NCBI GenBank assembly: GCA_020723405.1
Contig: DYIY01000003.1
Coordinates: forward strand, 186,001 to 250,000
Length of the DNA: 64,000 nucleotides
DNA from: Thiobacillus denitrificans
GTDB taxonomy: Bacteria > Pseudomonadota > Gammaproteobacteria > Burkholderiales > Thiobacillaceae
Direction of reading: 5' to 3'
Below the pieces are notes generated by a model that did no database searches, was not told the origin of the DNA, and was given only the letters and a program-made list of their open reading frames with translations. Below, piece after piece: positions 40,506 through 49,914 of the stretch (position 1 is its first letter; every line of letters starts with the position of its first letter). The translations under genes were made by a program, and so were the position numbers.

Positions 40506-40853
40506 TCACCCCGCCTCGAAGGCGCCCCGGAGCCATTCCAGGGTGGCCCCGTCCAGCAGCACGGCATCGAAACGACAGGGCCGGTCCAGGCGTTGGGAGG
40601 CCAGGTAGTGGCGGGCGGCCAACACCACCCGGGCCCGCTTGGCGGCGGTGATGCTTTCCCCGGCCGAGCCGAAGCGGGATGGGGCCCGGGCCCGGACCTC
40701 CACGAACACCAGGGTATCCCCGTCGGCCATGACCAGATCGATCTCGCCGCCCTTGCAGCGATAGTTGCGGGCCAGCAGGCGCAGGCCCCGGGCCGTGAGG
40801 TGCCGGGCGGCCTGTTCCTCGGCGGCCGCGCCGATGGCATGGGGTCTGTGCAC
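40506..40853 (-). CDS. yraN: YraN family protein (UPF0102, nuclease-like fold)
   Basis: 115-residue member of the UPF0102 family: GAAAEEQAARHLTARGLRLLARNYRC, then the Holliday-resolvase-like acidic core GGEIDLVMADGDTLVFVEVRAR (E-I-D-L and E-V residues). Length typical. It is divergent from rsmI with 55 bases between, as in many gammaproteobacteria and betaproteobacteria, but lpoA, which usually sits beside yraN in enterics, is absent. Function unproven. Confidence 0.92.
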   Translation of the reverse strand: MHRPHAIGAAAEEQAARHLTARGLRLLARNYRCKGGEIDLVMADGDTLVFVEVRARAPSRFGSAGESITAAKRARVVLAARHYLASQRLDRPCRFDAVLLDGATLEWLRGAFEAG

Positions 40854-40908
40854 CGTGCCCCCTCCCCGTTTTTGGTTACACTGGCCGCCAGCTTACCCGC
40901 CCCCTTCC

Positions 40909-41769
40909 ATGTTCGACAGCCCCCAGCCGGCCCGTCCCGGCACCCTGCACATCGTCGCCACGCCCATCGGCAACCTGCGCGACCTGTCCCTCCACGCCCT
41001 GGACGTGCTGCGCACGGCCGACCTGGTGGCCGCCGAGGACACCCGCACCAGCCAGGCCCTGCTGGCCGCCTGGGGCATCCAGGCCCGGCTCACGGCCCTC
41101 CACGAACACAACGAGGTGTCCGGCGCCGCCCGCCTGGTGGAGGAATTGCGGGCCGGGCGCAGCGTGGCTTACATCTCCGATGCCGGCACCCCGGGCATCT
41201 CCGACCCGGGCGCCCGGCTGGTGGCTGCCGTGCGCGCCGCCGGCCTGCCGGTGAGTCCCATCCCGGGCGCCAGTGCCGTGGCCGCCGCCCTGTCCGTGGC
41301 CGGTCTGGAAGGCCCCTGGCTGTTCGTCGGCTTCCTGCCGGCCAAGCCCGCCGCCCGGCGCAAGGCCCTGGCGGACCTGGCGGCACTGCCCTTCGCCCTG
41401 GTGTTCTACGAATCCCCCCACCGCATCGAGGAATGCGTGGCCGACCTGGCCGCCGAACTGGGCCCGGCGCGGGCCATCCTGTTCGCCCGGGAACTGAGCA
41501 AGCGCTTCGAACAAGTGCATCGCTGCCCTTTGGGCGAGGCGGCCGCCTGGTTGGCGGAAGACGACAACCACCGGCGGGGGGAATTCGTGCTGGTGCTGGA
41601 TCCGCCCCCGCCGGTGGCCGAAGACGGCCTGGGCGAAGCCCGCAGGGTGCTGGAAACCCTGCTTGAAGAACTGCCGGTGAAGCAGGCCGCCCATCTGGCC
41701 GCCCGCCTCACCGGCGCCCGCAAGAACGCCCTGTACGATCTCGCCCTGGCGATGAAGAAGGGAAACTGA
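40909..41769 (+). CDS. rsmI: 16S rRNA (cytidine1402-2'-O)-methyltransferase RsmI
   Basis: 286-residue SAM-dependent tetrapyrrole-methylase-fold enzyme that 2'-O-methylates C1402 in the ribosomal decoding centre. Hallmarks: [65 protein letters not shown] and ESPHRIEE. The ATG at 40909 gives the expected length. Divergent from yraN; followed two bases later by pyrC. Confidence 0.97.
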   Translation: MFDSPQPARPGTLHIVATPIGNLRDLSLHALDVLRTADLVAAEDTRTSQALLAAWGIQARLTALHEHNEVSGAARLVEELRAGRSVAYISDAGTPGISDPGARLVAAVRAAGLPVSPIPGASAVAAALSVAGLEGPWLFVGFLPAKPAARRKALADLAALPFALVFYESPHRIEECVADLAAELGPARAILFARELSKRFEQVHRCPLGEAAAWLAEDDNHRRGEFVLVLDPPPPVAEDGLGEARRVLETLLEELPVKQAAHLAARLTGARKNALYDLALAMKKGN

Positions 41770-41771
41770 CC

Positions 41772-42794
41772 ATGGACCGCCTGACCCTCACCCGCCCCGA
41801 CGACTGGCACCTGCACCTGCGCGACGGCAGCATGCTGGCCGCCGTGCTGCCCGACACCGCCCGGCGCTTCGCCCGGGCCATCGTCATGCCCAACCTGAAG
41901 CCCCCGGTGCGCAGCGTGGCCGATGCCGAAGCCTACCGGGCCCGCATCCTGGCGGCTCTGCCGGCGGGCATGGCCTTCGATCCCCTCATGACCCTCTACC
42001 TCACCGACAACACGGCGCCGGAAGAAATCGCCCGGGCCGCGGCCGGCGACGTGGTGAAGGCGGTGAAGTATTACCCGGCCGGCGCCACCACCAACTCCGA
42101 TTCCGGGGTGACCCGCATCGACAAGGTGCAGGGGGTGCTGGAAGCCATGGCGGAAGCGGGCCTGCCGCTGCTGTTGCACGGCGAAGTGACCGACCCGGCG
42201 GTGGACGTGTTCGATCGGGAGGCGGTGTTCATCGACACGGTGCTGGCCCCGCTGTTGCAGCGCCTGCCCCGCCTCAAGGTGGTGCTGGAACACATCACCA
42301 CCCGCCAGGCGGCGGAATTCGTGGCGGCGGCTCCGGCCAACGTGGCGGCCACCCTCACCGCCCATCATCTGCTCTACAACCGCAACGCCATGTTCCAGGG
42401 CGGTATGCGGCCCCATTACTATTGCCTGCCCGTCCTCAAGCGGGAAGCCCATCGCCAGGCCTTGCTGGCGGCGGCCACGGGGGGCAACCCCAAATTCTTC
42501 CTGGGTACCGACAGCGCGCCCCACGCCAGGGAAGCCAAGGAATCGGCCTGCGGCTGCGCCGGCATCTACTCCAGCCACGCCGCCCTGGAACTGTATGCGG
42601 AGGCATTCGCCGAAGCGGGCGCCCTGGACCGGCTGGAGGCCTTCGCCAGCTTCCATGGGCCGGACTTCTACGGTCTGCCGCGCAACACGGACAGCGTCAC
42701 CCTAGTGCGGGAGACCACGCCGGTGGCCATCGACCATCCGGCCGGGGTGGTGCCCCTGCGGGCCGGGGAAACTCTGGCCTGGCGCCTGGCCTGA
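41772..42794 (+). CDS. pyrC: Dihydroorotase, class II (active type)
   Basis: 340-residue zinc dihydroorotase that forms dihydroorotate from carbamoyl-aspartate. The metal ligands are present: DWHLHLRDG at residues 11-19 (HxH), the carbamylated lysine region [15 protein letters not shown] near 100, LLHGEVTD near 138, [10 protein letters not shown] near 175 and LGTDSAPH near 248. It is the E. coli PyrC type. Two bases after rsmI. It matters because the second dihydroorotase-like gene at 60741 lacks catalytic ligands, so this is the working enzyme. Convergent with the DUF1631 gene eight bases away. Confidence 0.97.
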   Translation: MDRLTLTRPDDWHLHLRDGSMLAAVLPDTARRFARAIVMPNLKPPVRSVADAEAYRARILAALPAGMAFDPLMTLYLTDNTAPEEIARAAAGDVVKAVKYYPAGATTNSDSGVTRIDKVQGVLEAMAEAGLPLLLHGEVTDPAVDVFDREAVFIDTVLAPLLQRLPRLKVVLEHITTRQAAEFVAAAPANVAATLTAHHLLYNRNAMFQGGMRPHYYCLPVLKREAHRQALLAAATGGNPKFFLGTDSAPHAREAKESACGCAGIYSSHAALELYAEAFAEAGALDRLEAFASFHGPDFYGLPRNTDSVTLVRETTPVAIDHPAGVVPLRAGETLAWRLA

Positions 42795-42802
42795 GGGTTC
42801 CC

Positions 42803-45307
42803 TCAGGCCACCTTGCGGTGCAGGTGGTCCAGCAGGCTGCTCACCGCCCGCTCCATGAGGGGCACGGTGTCCAGGAGCTCCACCTGGCCGCTGCGGAATT
42901 TGGCGGCCAGGCCGTCGGCGTCGATGGACATGGCCCGCTGGCCCAGCCGGTTGGTGAACAGATAGATGCCCTTCATGGGACTCACCCAGGCCAGCTTGGC
43001 CCGTGAGCGGCTGCCGTCTTCCAGGGTGTACTCGATCCAGGTGCCCCGCTTGAGGGTCTGCACCTTCAGGTCGTGCTCGTCCTTCTCCACGGGGTCGCCG
43101 CCGCCGGCCAGCCAGCCCACGTCGCCGATGACGATTTCCTCCACTTCGGGGCGTTCCTCCGGTTCGGCAGCGATTTCCTCGATCAGGTTCGGGTCCACGG
43201 CCACTTCGTCGGCCACCGGGGGTATCTCCACGAAATCCCCCGTAGGCGCCAAATCCTCCAGCGCTTCCCGGGCGGGGGGCGGCAGGGGGTCCGGTTCCAT
43301 CGCGACGGGGGCGTCGCCCACTCCGCGCAGGCCGGCCCGCACCGCTACGGCATGACATTTCACCAGGCCGGTGAAGAACTGGTCGCGTAATTCCCGGGGG
43401 GCGCCCAGATCCACCAGACCCTGGTCCAGGCGCTTGAGCAGATCGGGCAGCAGGGACACCAGTTTCTTGCGGTCGTCCGGGTTGATCTTGGGGGTCACGC
43501 TCCAGATCAGGTCGTCCATGGTGGCCAGAGCGGCCTGCCACTCGGCGCTGCCTTCGCCATGGCGGGCGCCCACCATGGCCACCACCTTTTCCCAGTGATC
43601 CATGAGGAAGGAGCGGATGAACTCCGGGATGGCCTGATCGAACAGGTGGCTGTCCACCTCGCTGCGGGCCAGCACCCGGCTGGCCTCGCTCTGTTCCATC
43701 TGGCGGATCATCTGGGCCGACTTGCTGGTGAGCTCGTCGATGCGCTGCTTTTCCTCCGCCTCGTAGGCCTGGAACTCCTCCAGCACCGTGGCGAAGAGGT
43801 CCACCTGGTCGTCGAACTGGCTGATGACCCTCTGCACCAGTTCGTCCATTTTCCGGTACAGGCCGCCGTCGTGGCCTTCGTTCTCGTCCCAGCCCATGGA
43901 GGCGTTGGCCAGCACGTCCAGCAGGCGGCGGGCCGGATGGGACTTCTGGGAGAAGAAGTTGCGATCCAGCATGGCCACCTTGAGCACGGGGATCTGCAAG
44001 CGGCCGATGAGGGCCTTCAAGGCGTCGGGAATGCGTCGGTCATCCAGCACGTAGTCGAACACCATGGACACGATGTCCAGGGTCATGGCGTCCATCTGAC
44101 CCAGGTTGCCGGCCACGGGACTGGCACGGATCTCGCGCAGGATGTTCACCTGGCCGTCGGCCAGGCTGGCGGCGCTGAAGCCCGCCGCCAGCATGCCGTC
44201 GCCCTGGCCCCGTTGCAGGCTGGTGAGGGTGTTGAGCACGGTGGCGGGCACGGCCACTGCCGGCAGATCGCCGCCGGACAGGAAATTCGACAGGGCTGCC
44301 GGGGCGGCGGCAGCGCCAGGCATCTGGCCGGGCGTGGCCAGGCCCCCCGGGGTCAGCCCCGGCATGGCAAGGCCGCCCGGAACCCAGCCCGGCCCGCTGG
44401 CCACGCCCGTCGGCAGGGCCACGCCTGCTGCGGGGTAGGCGGGGGCAGTGGGCATGGCCAGGGTCATGAGCTGACGCAAGGCGGAAAGCAGATCCTGGCC
44501 TTCCCCCCCCATGGCTTCCACGGCGGAGGCCTGGGCGGGCATCTCCCCCGGGGTCTGCGGGGCCACGGGCGGTGGGGTCGGCGGAGCGGGCCGGCGGATG
44601 CCCACGCCCACCCGGATGGTGGGCAGCACCCCCCGGTCCACCAGATGGCGGTTGAGGTTCTGGTAAACCTCCCGCACCCGGTTGGGCAGGAATTTGTTGA
44701 TGAGGGGCACCAGCACCAGTTGGACCTTCACCGGCAGGCCGCGCCCCTTGATGGTTTCCATGACGGCGGCACCGATGACTTCCGGACCGATGGGGTTGAG
44801 GCCCTGCTGCATTTCCGGGTCATCCAGCAACACGCCCACCCGCTTGGCCAGGCCGAACAGTTCCTCGCCGCAACTGTTGTTCAGGGCGTTTTCCACGGTG
44901 CTGGCGGCCAGGGTTTCCTCCAGGTCGTCGGGTTCCACCAGGGAGAGTTGGGTGGAATCCAGGCTCAAGGCACCGGCGCCCCGGTTGTTGCCGTCCCGGC
45001 GGCATTCCCGCTTGAAGCGCTGGTAGAACCCCCGGCGGAAATCGGCCTCCACGTTGGCCCGCTGGTCCTTGGCGAAATCCAGGGCCTCATCGTAGAGCCT
45101 GCGCATTTCGTAGGCGGACACCCGGTCGATGAGTTCCAGCAGTTCCGCGGCGGCGATTTCCAGGGTCTTGTTCAGGGCGCTCGCCAGAGCGTTGGCGGCG
45201 AGTTCGCCACACTCGTTGAGCAGGGCGGACTTGTCCCCGCCGGCAGCGGCGCGGCCATGGCCGAACTGGCTCAACTCGACCACATTGTTCTTGCGAGAGT
45301 CTTGCAT
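42803..45307 (-). CDS. DUF1631 family protein, probable c-di-GMP-linked regulator
   Basis: 834-residue soluble protein of the DUF1631 family. The N-terminal ~200 residues are helical (YEMRRLYDEALDFAKDQRANVEADFRRGFYQRFK). A Pro/Gly/Ala-rich linker (~245-340) follows, then the long DUF1631 core (VFDYVLDDRRIPDALKALIGRLQIPVLKVAMLD near 430). The last ~90 residues look like a PilZ-type beta domain (LKRGTWIEYTLEDGSRSRAKLAWVSPM...YLFTNRLGQRAMS). RxxxR and D/NxSxxG PilZ signatures are not both obvious, so c-di-GMP binding by this protein is unproven. It is preceded by a c-di-GMP-I riboswitch, which links it to surface/motility control. Confidence 0.85.
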   Translation of the reverse strand: MQDSRKNNVVELSQFGHGRAAAGGDKSALLNECGELAANALASALNKTLEIAAAELLELIDRVSAYEMRRLYDEALDFAKDQRANVEADFRRGFYQRFKRECRRDGNNRGAGALSLDSTQLSLVEPDDLEETLAASTVENALNNSCGEELFGLAKRVGVLLDDPEMQQGLNPIGPEVIGAAVMETIKGRGLPVKVQLVLVPLINKFLPNRVREVYQNLNRHLVDRGVLPTIRVGVGIRRPAPPTPPPVAPQTPGEMPAQASAVEAMGGEGQDLLSALRQLMTLAMPTAPAYPAAGVALPTGVASGPGWVPGGLAMPGLTPGGLATPGQMPGAAAAPAALSNFLSGGDLPAVAVPATVLNTLTSLQRGQGDGMLAAGFSAASLADGQVNILREIRASPVAGNLGQMDAMTLDIVSMVFDYVLDDRRIPDALKALIGRLQIPVLKVAMLDRNFFSQKSHPARRLLDVLANASMGWDENEGHDGGLYRKMDELVQRVISQFDDQVDLFATVLEEFQAYEAEEKQRIDELTSKSAQMIRQMEQSEASRVLARSEVDSHLFDQAIPEFIRSFLMDHWEKVVAMVGARHGEGSAEWQAALATMDDLIWSVTPKINPDDRKKLVSLLPDLLKRLDQGLVDLGAPRELRDQFFTGLVKCHAVAVRAGLRGVGDAPVAMEPDPLPPPAREALEDLAPTGDFVEIPPVADEVAVDPNLIEEIAAEPEERPEVEEIVIGDVGWLAGGGDPVEKDEHDLKVQTLKRGTWIEYTLEDGSRSRAKLAWVSPMKGIYLFTNRLGQRAMSIDADGLAAKFRSGQVELLDTVPLMERAVSSLLDHLHRKVA

Positions 45308-45454
45308 GGTCCCATCCTCGGGGCGGAATCGCGGCCGGGCCGGAAATCGGCGCCGGAACCCTCAATCACGCCAGCATTGCACTCGACCTGGAAGATCACG
45401 GGCCCAAGGATGACGGAAGACGCGGAGGATGAACAGCCCACAGGCCGTCCGGGA

Positions 45455-45545
45455 AGCTCCTGGCGATCCCGCCGTCATAGGGTTGCCCCCTTAGACCGGT
45501 GATTTTGCGTCCCCGCCTTTCGACGGGTTTGCCCTTGCAGGTCGT
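45455..45545 (-). promoter_or_regulatory. Cyclic di-GMP-I (GEMM) riboswitch upstream of the DUF1631 gene
   Basis: On the minus strand the conserved GEMM-I segments occur in order: AGGGCAAACC, a GTCGAAAGGC hairpin of the GNRA type, GGGGACGCAAA, CCGGTCTAAG, then ATGACGGC and GGGATCGCC. Spacing fits the c-di-GMP-I aptamer. It lies about 150 bases before the gene start; the region between carries no clear intrinsic terminator. The rest of the 330-base gap 45308-45637 shows no gene. Confidence 0.9.
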
Positions 45546-45637
45546 GCCTACGACACGTTCACTTGTCCTGCTTAACGGCCAAATCGGCAAAGACTTTAGA
45601 AAAATTTGCGGCCCGGCCCCTTCCCCGGGGACGGGGG

Positions 45638-46726
45638 TCAGCGGCCGGGGCTGGCGGGGGAGGGTCCGCCGGTCAGTTGGCGGATGTCTGCCAGCAGGGG
45701 CCCGGTCACCGGTTCGATCTTGCGCCGCATCAGCGAGCCGATGGCGGTGGACCGGGCGAAGATGGGTTTCAGGGGGGCTTCGTCGGTCCGGGCCAGACGG
45801 GCGACGGCTTCCAGCATGGGGGCATGGGCCTGGCAGGGGTCCCGGCCGGGCAGATCCGCCGGCCCGTCGAAGTCCAGGCCGGCGGAAAAGTACCGGCCGA
45901 TGGCGTTGAGGGTGCGGCTGACGACTTCCTGGGTTTCCGGCCGCTCCAGGATTTCACCGGCAGCGGCCAGGAAGGTCTGGCCCTGGCTTTCCAGGGCCCG
46001 TTCCAGGGCCAGGGCGGCAGGGTGCCGGGCGGCCAGGGCGTCGGCGTAGGCATGGTGCACGGCGTCCCGCTCCGGGTGGGCGGGGCGGGCCAGGGGCAGG
46101 TGGCCGGCGGCCATTTCCAGGAAGGCCACGTAGTGGGTGTTGCTGCGTTTGCCCCGCTTCCAGGTGGCTTCCAGTTGGGCCGGGGCGAGCACGCCGGAAT
46201 GGAGCAGCACGGCCACGGTGTCCATGATGGCCAGGTGGTCGTCCTGGAGGAAGGGCAGGTGCTCCACTAGAAAATCGGCCAGGACCTTGCCCATGGCGCC
46301 CTGGGCCACGGCGTCCCGGCGCAGCATGAGCCGGGCGTTTTCGATGCTGGGCTGGGTCCACCAGGCGTGGCGGGCCAGTTCATCGGTGAGGGCCGGGGAG
46401 TAGACCACGGCCACCACCGCTTCCGGCTCGCCGGTGAGCAGGAGCTTGCCCAGGTTGATGCCTTCCATCTGGCCGTGGCGGGTCCAGCGGGACAGATAGA
46501 CCGGGTAGCCGCCGGGGGAACCCAGGGCATGGCCGGAGAGGACTTCCCGCACCAGACGCAGGTATTTGTCGGGCTTGCAGTGGGGGGCCAGGGGGATGCT
46601 GGCTTCGCCCTGGTCGGTGAGGGCGTGCAGGACCAGATTGGATTCGTCGATGCGCACCGCCTTCAGGTTCTGGGCCAGGAGGACTTCCAGGCGGAAGGCA
46701 TCCTCGGGGGAGAGGTCTTCGGTCAT
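45638..46726 (-). CDS. dsrS: DsrS-like sulfur metabolism protein
   Basis: 362-residue soluble protein that I recognise as DsrS, the last gene of the dsr sulfur-oxidation cluster in purple sulfur bacteria (about 41 kDa there). Supporting text: an N-terminal LSPEDAFRLEVLLAQNLKAVRIDESNLV, then LVREVLSGHALGSPGGYPVYLSRWTRHGQME and IENARLMLRRDAVAQGAMGKVLADFLVEHLPF. No signal peptide, metal motif or known catalytic site is seen. No other dsr gene is in the window, so it is a detached copy. The recognition is from memory of the family and not checked by a search. Confidence 0.65.
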   Translation of the reverse strand: MTEDLSPEDAFRLEVLLAQNLKAVRIDESNLVLHALTDQGEASIPLAPHCKPDKYLRLVREVLSGHALGSPGGYPVYLSRWTRHGQMEGINLGKLLLTGEPEAVVAVVYSPALTDELARHAWWTQPSIENARLMLRRDAVAQGAMGKVLADFLVEHLPFLQDDHLAIMDTVAVLLHSGVLAPAQLEATWKRGKRSNTHYVAFLEMAAGHLPLARPAHPERDAVHHAYADALAARHPAALALERALESQGQTFLAAAGEILERPETQEVVSRTLNAIGRYFSAGLDFDGPADLPGRDPCQAHAPMLEAVARLARTDEAPLKPIFARSTAIGSLMRRKIEPVTGPLLADIRQLTGGPSPASPGR

Positions 46727-46767
46727 GGGGTGGGTTATGGCGCGGCGGCGCTGAGGACAGGTTGCTG

Positions 46768-46801
46768 AATCCCCCCCGGCCCCCCTTTTGCAAAGGGGGG
46801 A
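46768..46801. repeat. Single arm of the REP-like palindromic family
   Basis: GAATCCCCCCCGGCCCCCC then TTTTGCAAAGGGGGGA, matching the right arms at 1573, 6026 and 26470, lies between dsrS and hemL. No left arm is present here. Confidence 0.8.
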
Positions 46802-46847
46802 GTCAGGTCGCGGGGTTTTGACGTGGGGTCCAAGATCGGGACAGGGC

Positions 46848-48134
46848 TCAGCCGGCCAGTTTTTCGAAGCAGCGGGCAGCGGCGGCCACGGTGGCGTCGA
46901 TGTCGGCGTCCGTGTGGGCGGCGGAGACGAAGCCGGCTTCGAAGGCGGAGGGCGCCAGATACACCCCCTCCAGCAGCATCAGGTGGAAGAAGCGGTTGAA
47001 GGCGTCCTTGTCGCTCTGCATGACTTCGGCGTAGGAGGTGGGCGGGGTGGCGCGGAAATAGACGCCGAACATGCCGCCCACGCTGTCGGCGCAACAGATG
47101 ACGCCGGCGTCCCGGGCGGCGGCGTTGAGGCCGTCCACCAGGCGGCGGGTCTTGGTGGTGAGGGCTTCGAAGAAGCCGGGGGCGGAGATCTTTTCCAGGG
47201 TCTTGAGGCCGGCGGCCACGGCCACCGGGTTGCCGGACAGGGTGCCGGCCTGGTAGACGGGGCCCAGGGGGGCCAGTTTGTCCATGATGTCGGCCCGGCC
47301 GCCGAAAGCGCCCACGGGCAGGCCGCCGCCGATGACCTTGCCCAGGGTGGTGAGGTCGGGCCGGATGCCGTAGAGGCCCTGGACGCAGCCGGCGCCCACC
47401 CGGAAGCCGGTCATGACTTCGTCGAAGATGAGCACGGCACCGTGTTTCGTACAGTTCTCCCGCAGGGCTTCCAGGAAGCCGGGCTTGGGCTTGATGAGGT
47501 TCATGTTGCCGGCCACGGCTTCGACGATGACGCAGGCGATCTCGCCGCCCTTCTCGGCGAAGACCTGATTCACCTGCTCGATGTCGTTGTAATCCAGCAC
47601 CAGGGTGTGCCGGGAGGTGTCGGCGGGCACCCCGGCGGAACTGGGGGCGCCGAAGGTGAGCAGTCCGGAACCGGCCTTCACCAGCAGGCTGTCGGCGTGG
47701 CCGTGGTAGCAGCCTTCGAACTTGATGAGCAGGTCCCGGCCGGTGAAGCCCCGGGCCAGGCGGATGGCGCTCATGGTGGCTTCGGTGCCGGAGGAGACCA
47801 GGCGCAGCTTGTCCAGGCTGGGCAGCATGGCCTTGAGCTTCTCGGCCATGACCAGTTCCTGTTCCGTGGGGGCGCCGAAGGAGAGGCCCAGGGCGGCGGC
47901 GTCCTGGACCGCCTTGACCACGTCCGGATCGGCATGGCCCAGGATCAGGGGCCCCCAGGAGCCCACGTAGTCCAGGTAGGCCTTGCCGTCGGCGTCCCAC
48001 ACCCGCGCCCCAAGCCCCCGGGCGAAGAAGCGGGGGGTGCCGCCCACGGAGCGGAAGGCCCGCACGGGGGAATTGACGCCGCCGGGGATGACGGCCTGGG
48101 ATTGTTCGAACAGTTGGTCGTTGCGGGAGCTCAT
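46848..48134 (-). CDS. hemL: Glutamate-1-semialdehyde 2,1-aminomutase
   Basis: 428-residue PLP aminomutase producing 5-aminolevulinate for heme. Text such as [57 protein letters not shown] and the PLP lysine in [16 protein letters not shown] is diagnostic. Start ATG 48134 (MSSRNDQ) overlaps the thiE stop by four bases. The gene is part of a thiD-thiE-hemL run on the minus strand, a common betaproteobacterial arrangement. Confidence 0.98.
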   Translation of the reverse strand: MSSRNDQLFEQSQAVIPGGVNSPVRAFRSVGGTPRFFARGLGARVWDADGKAYLDYVGSWGPLILGHADPDVVKAVQDAAALGLSFGAPTEQELVMAEKLKAMLPSLDKLRLVSSGTEATMSAIRLARGFTGRDLLIKFEGCYHGHADSLLVKAGSGLLTFGAPSSAGVPADTSRHTLVLDYNDIEQVNQVFAEKGGEIACVIVEAVAGNMNLIKPKPGFLEALRENCTKHGAVLIFDEVMTGFRVGAGCVQGLYGIRPDLTTLGKVIGGGLPVGAFGGRADIMDKLAPLGPVYQAGTLSGNPVAVAAGLKTLEKISAPGFFEALTTKTRRLVDGLNAAARDAGVICCADSVGGMFGVYFRATPPTSYAEVMQSDKDAFNRFFHLMLLEGVYLAPSAFEAGFVSAAHTDADIDATVAAAARCFEKLAG

Positions 48135-48790
48135 GGACGGTCCTCGAAAAGTATCGTGAATTGTCGGGCGGCCCGGCCGGGGTCGGGGGCCTCGTAAAGG
48201 GCGCTGATCACCGCCAGCAGATCGGCACCGGCGGCCACCAGTTCCCCGGCGTTGTCCGGGGTGATGCCGCCGATGGCGCACACCGGCAGGCCGGTTTCCG
48301 CCCGGGCTGCCGCCAGCAGCGCCGGATCGGCCCGGCGGGCCTGGGGCTTGGTGGGGGAGGGGAAGAAGCTGCCGAAGGCAATGTAGTCGGCCCCCGCCCG
48401 GGCGGCCGTCCGGGCCAGATCCAGGCTCTGGTAGCAGGAGGCGCCCAGGAGCTTGCCGGGGCCGGCCTGGTCCAGGCGGGTCCGGGCGGCGGCCAGGGCG
48501 CCATCGTCTTCTCCCAGGTGGACGCCGTCGGCATCGCAGAACAGGGCCAGGTCCAGGTCATCGTTGATGATGAGCCGGGCACCGTGGCGGCGGGTCAGGC
48601 CGCGCAGGGCCACGGCCTGTTCCTGGCGGTGGCAGGGGCTGGCGGTCTTGTTGCGGTATTGCAGGGTGCGGCAGCCGGCGGACAGGATGGCATCCGTGGC
48701 ATCCAGCAGACGGCGGCTGTCGTTCCAGTCCGGGGTGATGGCGTAGAGGCCGCGCCAGGGCGCCGTTCCGCCTCCCGCCTCAGTCCTCAT
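48131..48790 (-). CDS. thiE: Thiamine-phosphate synthase ThiE
   Basis: 219-residue TIM-barrel enzyme joining HMP-pyrophosphate and thiazole phosphate. Hallmarks: [55 protein letters not shown] and ICAIGG-like [26 protein letters not shown]. It overlaps thiD by 11 bases and hemL by four. Works with ThiC (33.9-35.8 kb) and ThiD. Confidence 0.96.
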   Translation of the reverse strand: MRTEAGGGTAPWRGLYAITPDWNDSRRLLDATDAILSAGCRTLQYRNKTASPCHRQEQAVALRGLTRRHGARLIINDDLDLALFCDADGVHLGEDDGALAAARTRLDQAGPGKLLGASCYQSLDLARTAARAGADYIAFGSFFPSPTKPQARRADPALLAAARAETGLPVCAIGGITPDNAGELVAAGADLLAVISALYEAPDPGRAARQFTILFEDRP

Positions 48791-49601
48791 CGTCGCCGCG
48801 CACCCAATAGAGCCGGTCCGGGATGAATTGCCCCATGCCGGGCCGGTAAGCGTTCTTCAGGGTCTGGTAGGTGTATTCCTGGGCTTCCCGCACGGCGGCC
48901 TCCATGTCCTGGCCCAGGGCCAGCAAGGCGGCCACGGCGGAGGCCAGGGTGCAGCCGGAGCCGTGGTAGGAGCCGGGCAGCCGGTCCCATTCCAGGCGCT
49001 GGACCACCCCCTGGTCGTTGTATAGCGTGTTGCTGACTTGGGCCCCCTGTTCGTGGGCGCCGGTGATCAGCACGTATTCGCAGCCCATGTCCAGGAGGCG
49101 GGTGGCGCACTCGTCCAGGTCGGGGTCGTCGGTTTCCTCGTCCAGATCCTCGGCCAGCCGGCGGGCCTCCATGCTGTTGGGGGTGAGCACGGTGGTCTGG
49201 GGCAACAGCAGGTCGCGCAGGGCGTCGAGCAGTTCGTCGCTGGCCAGGGGATCGCCCCGGCCGGAGGTGAGGACCGGATCGAGCACTAAAGGAATGTCCG
49301 GATAATCCGATACTACTTCGGCGATGGCCGCGACCGCTTCCACGCTGCCGATCATCCCCACCTTGATGGCCGCCACGGGCATGTCCTCCAGGACCCCCCG
49401 GGCCTGGTCGGCAATCCACTCGGGATCGATGGGCAGGTAGTCGTCCACCCCCACGGTGTCCTGGACGGTGACGGCGGTGACCACCGAAAGGGGGTGGCAG
49501 CCCAGGCTGGAGAGGGTGAGGATGTCGGCCTGGAGACCTGCGCCGCCGGTGGGGTCGGTGCCGGCGAAGACGAGCACGGCGGGAAGCGGCGGTGGGTGCA
49601 T
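48780..49601 (-). CDS. thiD: Hydroxymethylpyrimidine/phosphomethylpyrimidine kinase ThiD
   Basis: 273-residue ribokinase-fold kinase making HMP-pyrophosphate. VFAGTDPTGGAGLQADI at residues ~11-27, VVTAVTVQDT, IKVGMIGS, VLDPVLTSGRGDPL, and the anion-hole motif SYHGSGCTLASA near 230 identify it. First gene of thiD-thiE-hemL, divergent from rubredoxin with 78 bases between. Confidence 0.95.
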   Translation of the reverse strand: MHPPPLPAVLVFAGTDPTGGAGLQADILTLSSLGCHPLSVVTAVTVQDTVGVDDYLPIDPEWIADQARGVLEDMPVAAIKVGMIGSVEAVAAIAEVVSDYPDIPLVLDPVLTSGRGDPLASDELLDALRDLLLPQTTVLTPNSMEARRLAEDLDEETDDPDLDECATRLLDMGCEYVLITGAHEQGAQVSNTLYNDQGVVQRLEWDRLPGSYHGSGCTLASAVAALLALGQDMEAAVREAQEYTYQTLKNAYRPGMGQFIPDRLYWVRGDDED

Positions 49602-49679
49602 TGAGAAACCCTTGGCACGGGCGGGATGTATGGGCAGAATCCAATTCTATTACATAAGCTATATCCCATCGGACGGCGC

Positions 49680-49850
49680 ATGGATTATCGGAAATGGATG
49701 TGCGTGGTGTGCGGCATGATCTATGACGAAGCGCTGGGCATGCCCGAGGAGGGCATTCCACCGGGAACCCGATGGGCGGACGTCCCTGTGAATTGGACTT
49801 GCCCGGATTGCGGTGCACGCAAAGAGGATTTCATGCAGTTGGGCGGCTGA
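49680..49850 (+). CDS. Rubredoxin
   Basis: 56-residue rubredoxin, a one-iron electron carrier. The two Cys pairs are CVVCG (near residue 8) and CPDCG (near 41), with YDEALGMPEEGIPPGTRWADVPVNW between, the canonical sequence. ATG 49680 gives the expected short N-terminus (MDYRKWMC). Rubredoxin genes often precede pilG in betaproteobacteria. Here a binding-protein/rhodanese gene intervenes. The stop codon sits in the loop of a perfect hairpin (49836-49862). Confidence 0.97.
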   Translation: MDYRKWMCVVCGMIYDEALGMPEEGIPPGTRWADVPVNWTCPDCGARKEDFMQLGG

Positions 49851-49862
49851 GCCGCCCAACTG
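49836..49862 (+). other. Perfect 12-bp hairpin with the rubredoxin stop codon as its loop
   Basis: CAGTTGGGCGGC-TGA-GCCGCCCAACTG. The loop is exactly the TGA stop. No T tract follows, so it may be an mRNA-stability or processing element, or chance. Confidence 0.4.
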
Positions 49863-49914
49863 GGTTCGTCCGGCGGCGAAGGCCGGCGGGTCCGACTGGA
49901 ACAGGAGGGGTTGT

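Noticed and set aside
45638-46726. Chaperone or hydrolase assignment for the 362-aa protein
   Set aside because: No catalytic motif or fold signature for such families is visible; the DsrS-like text is the only recognisable match.
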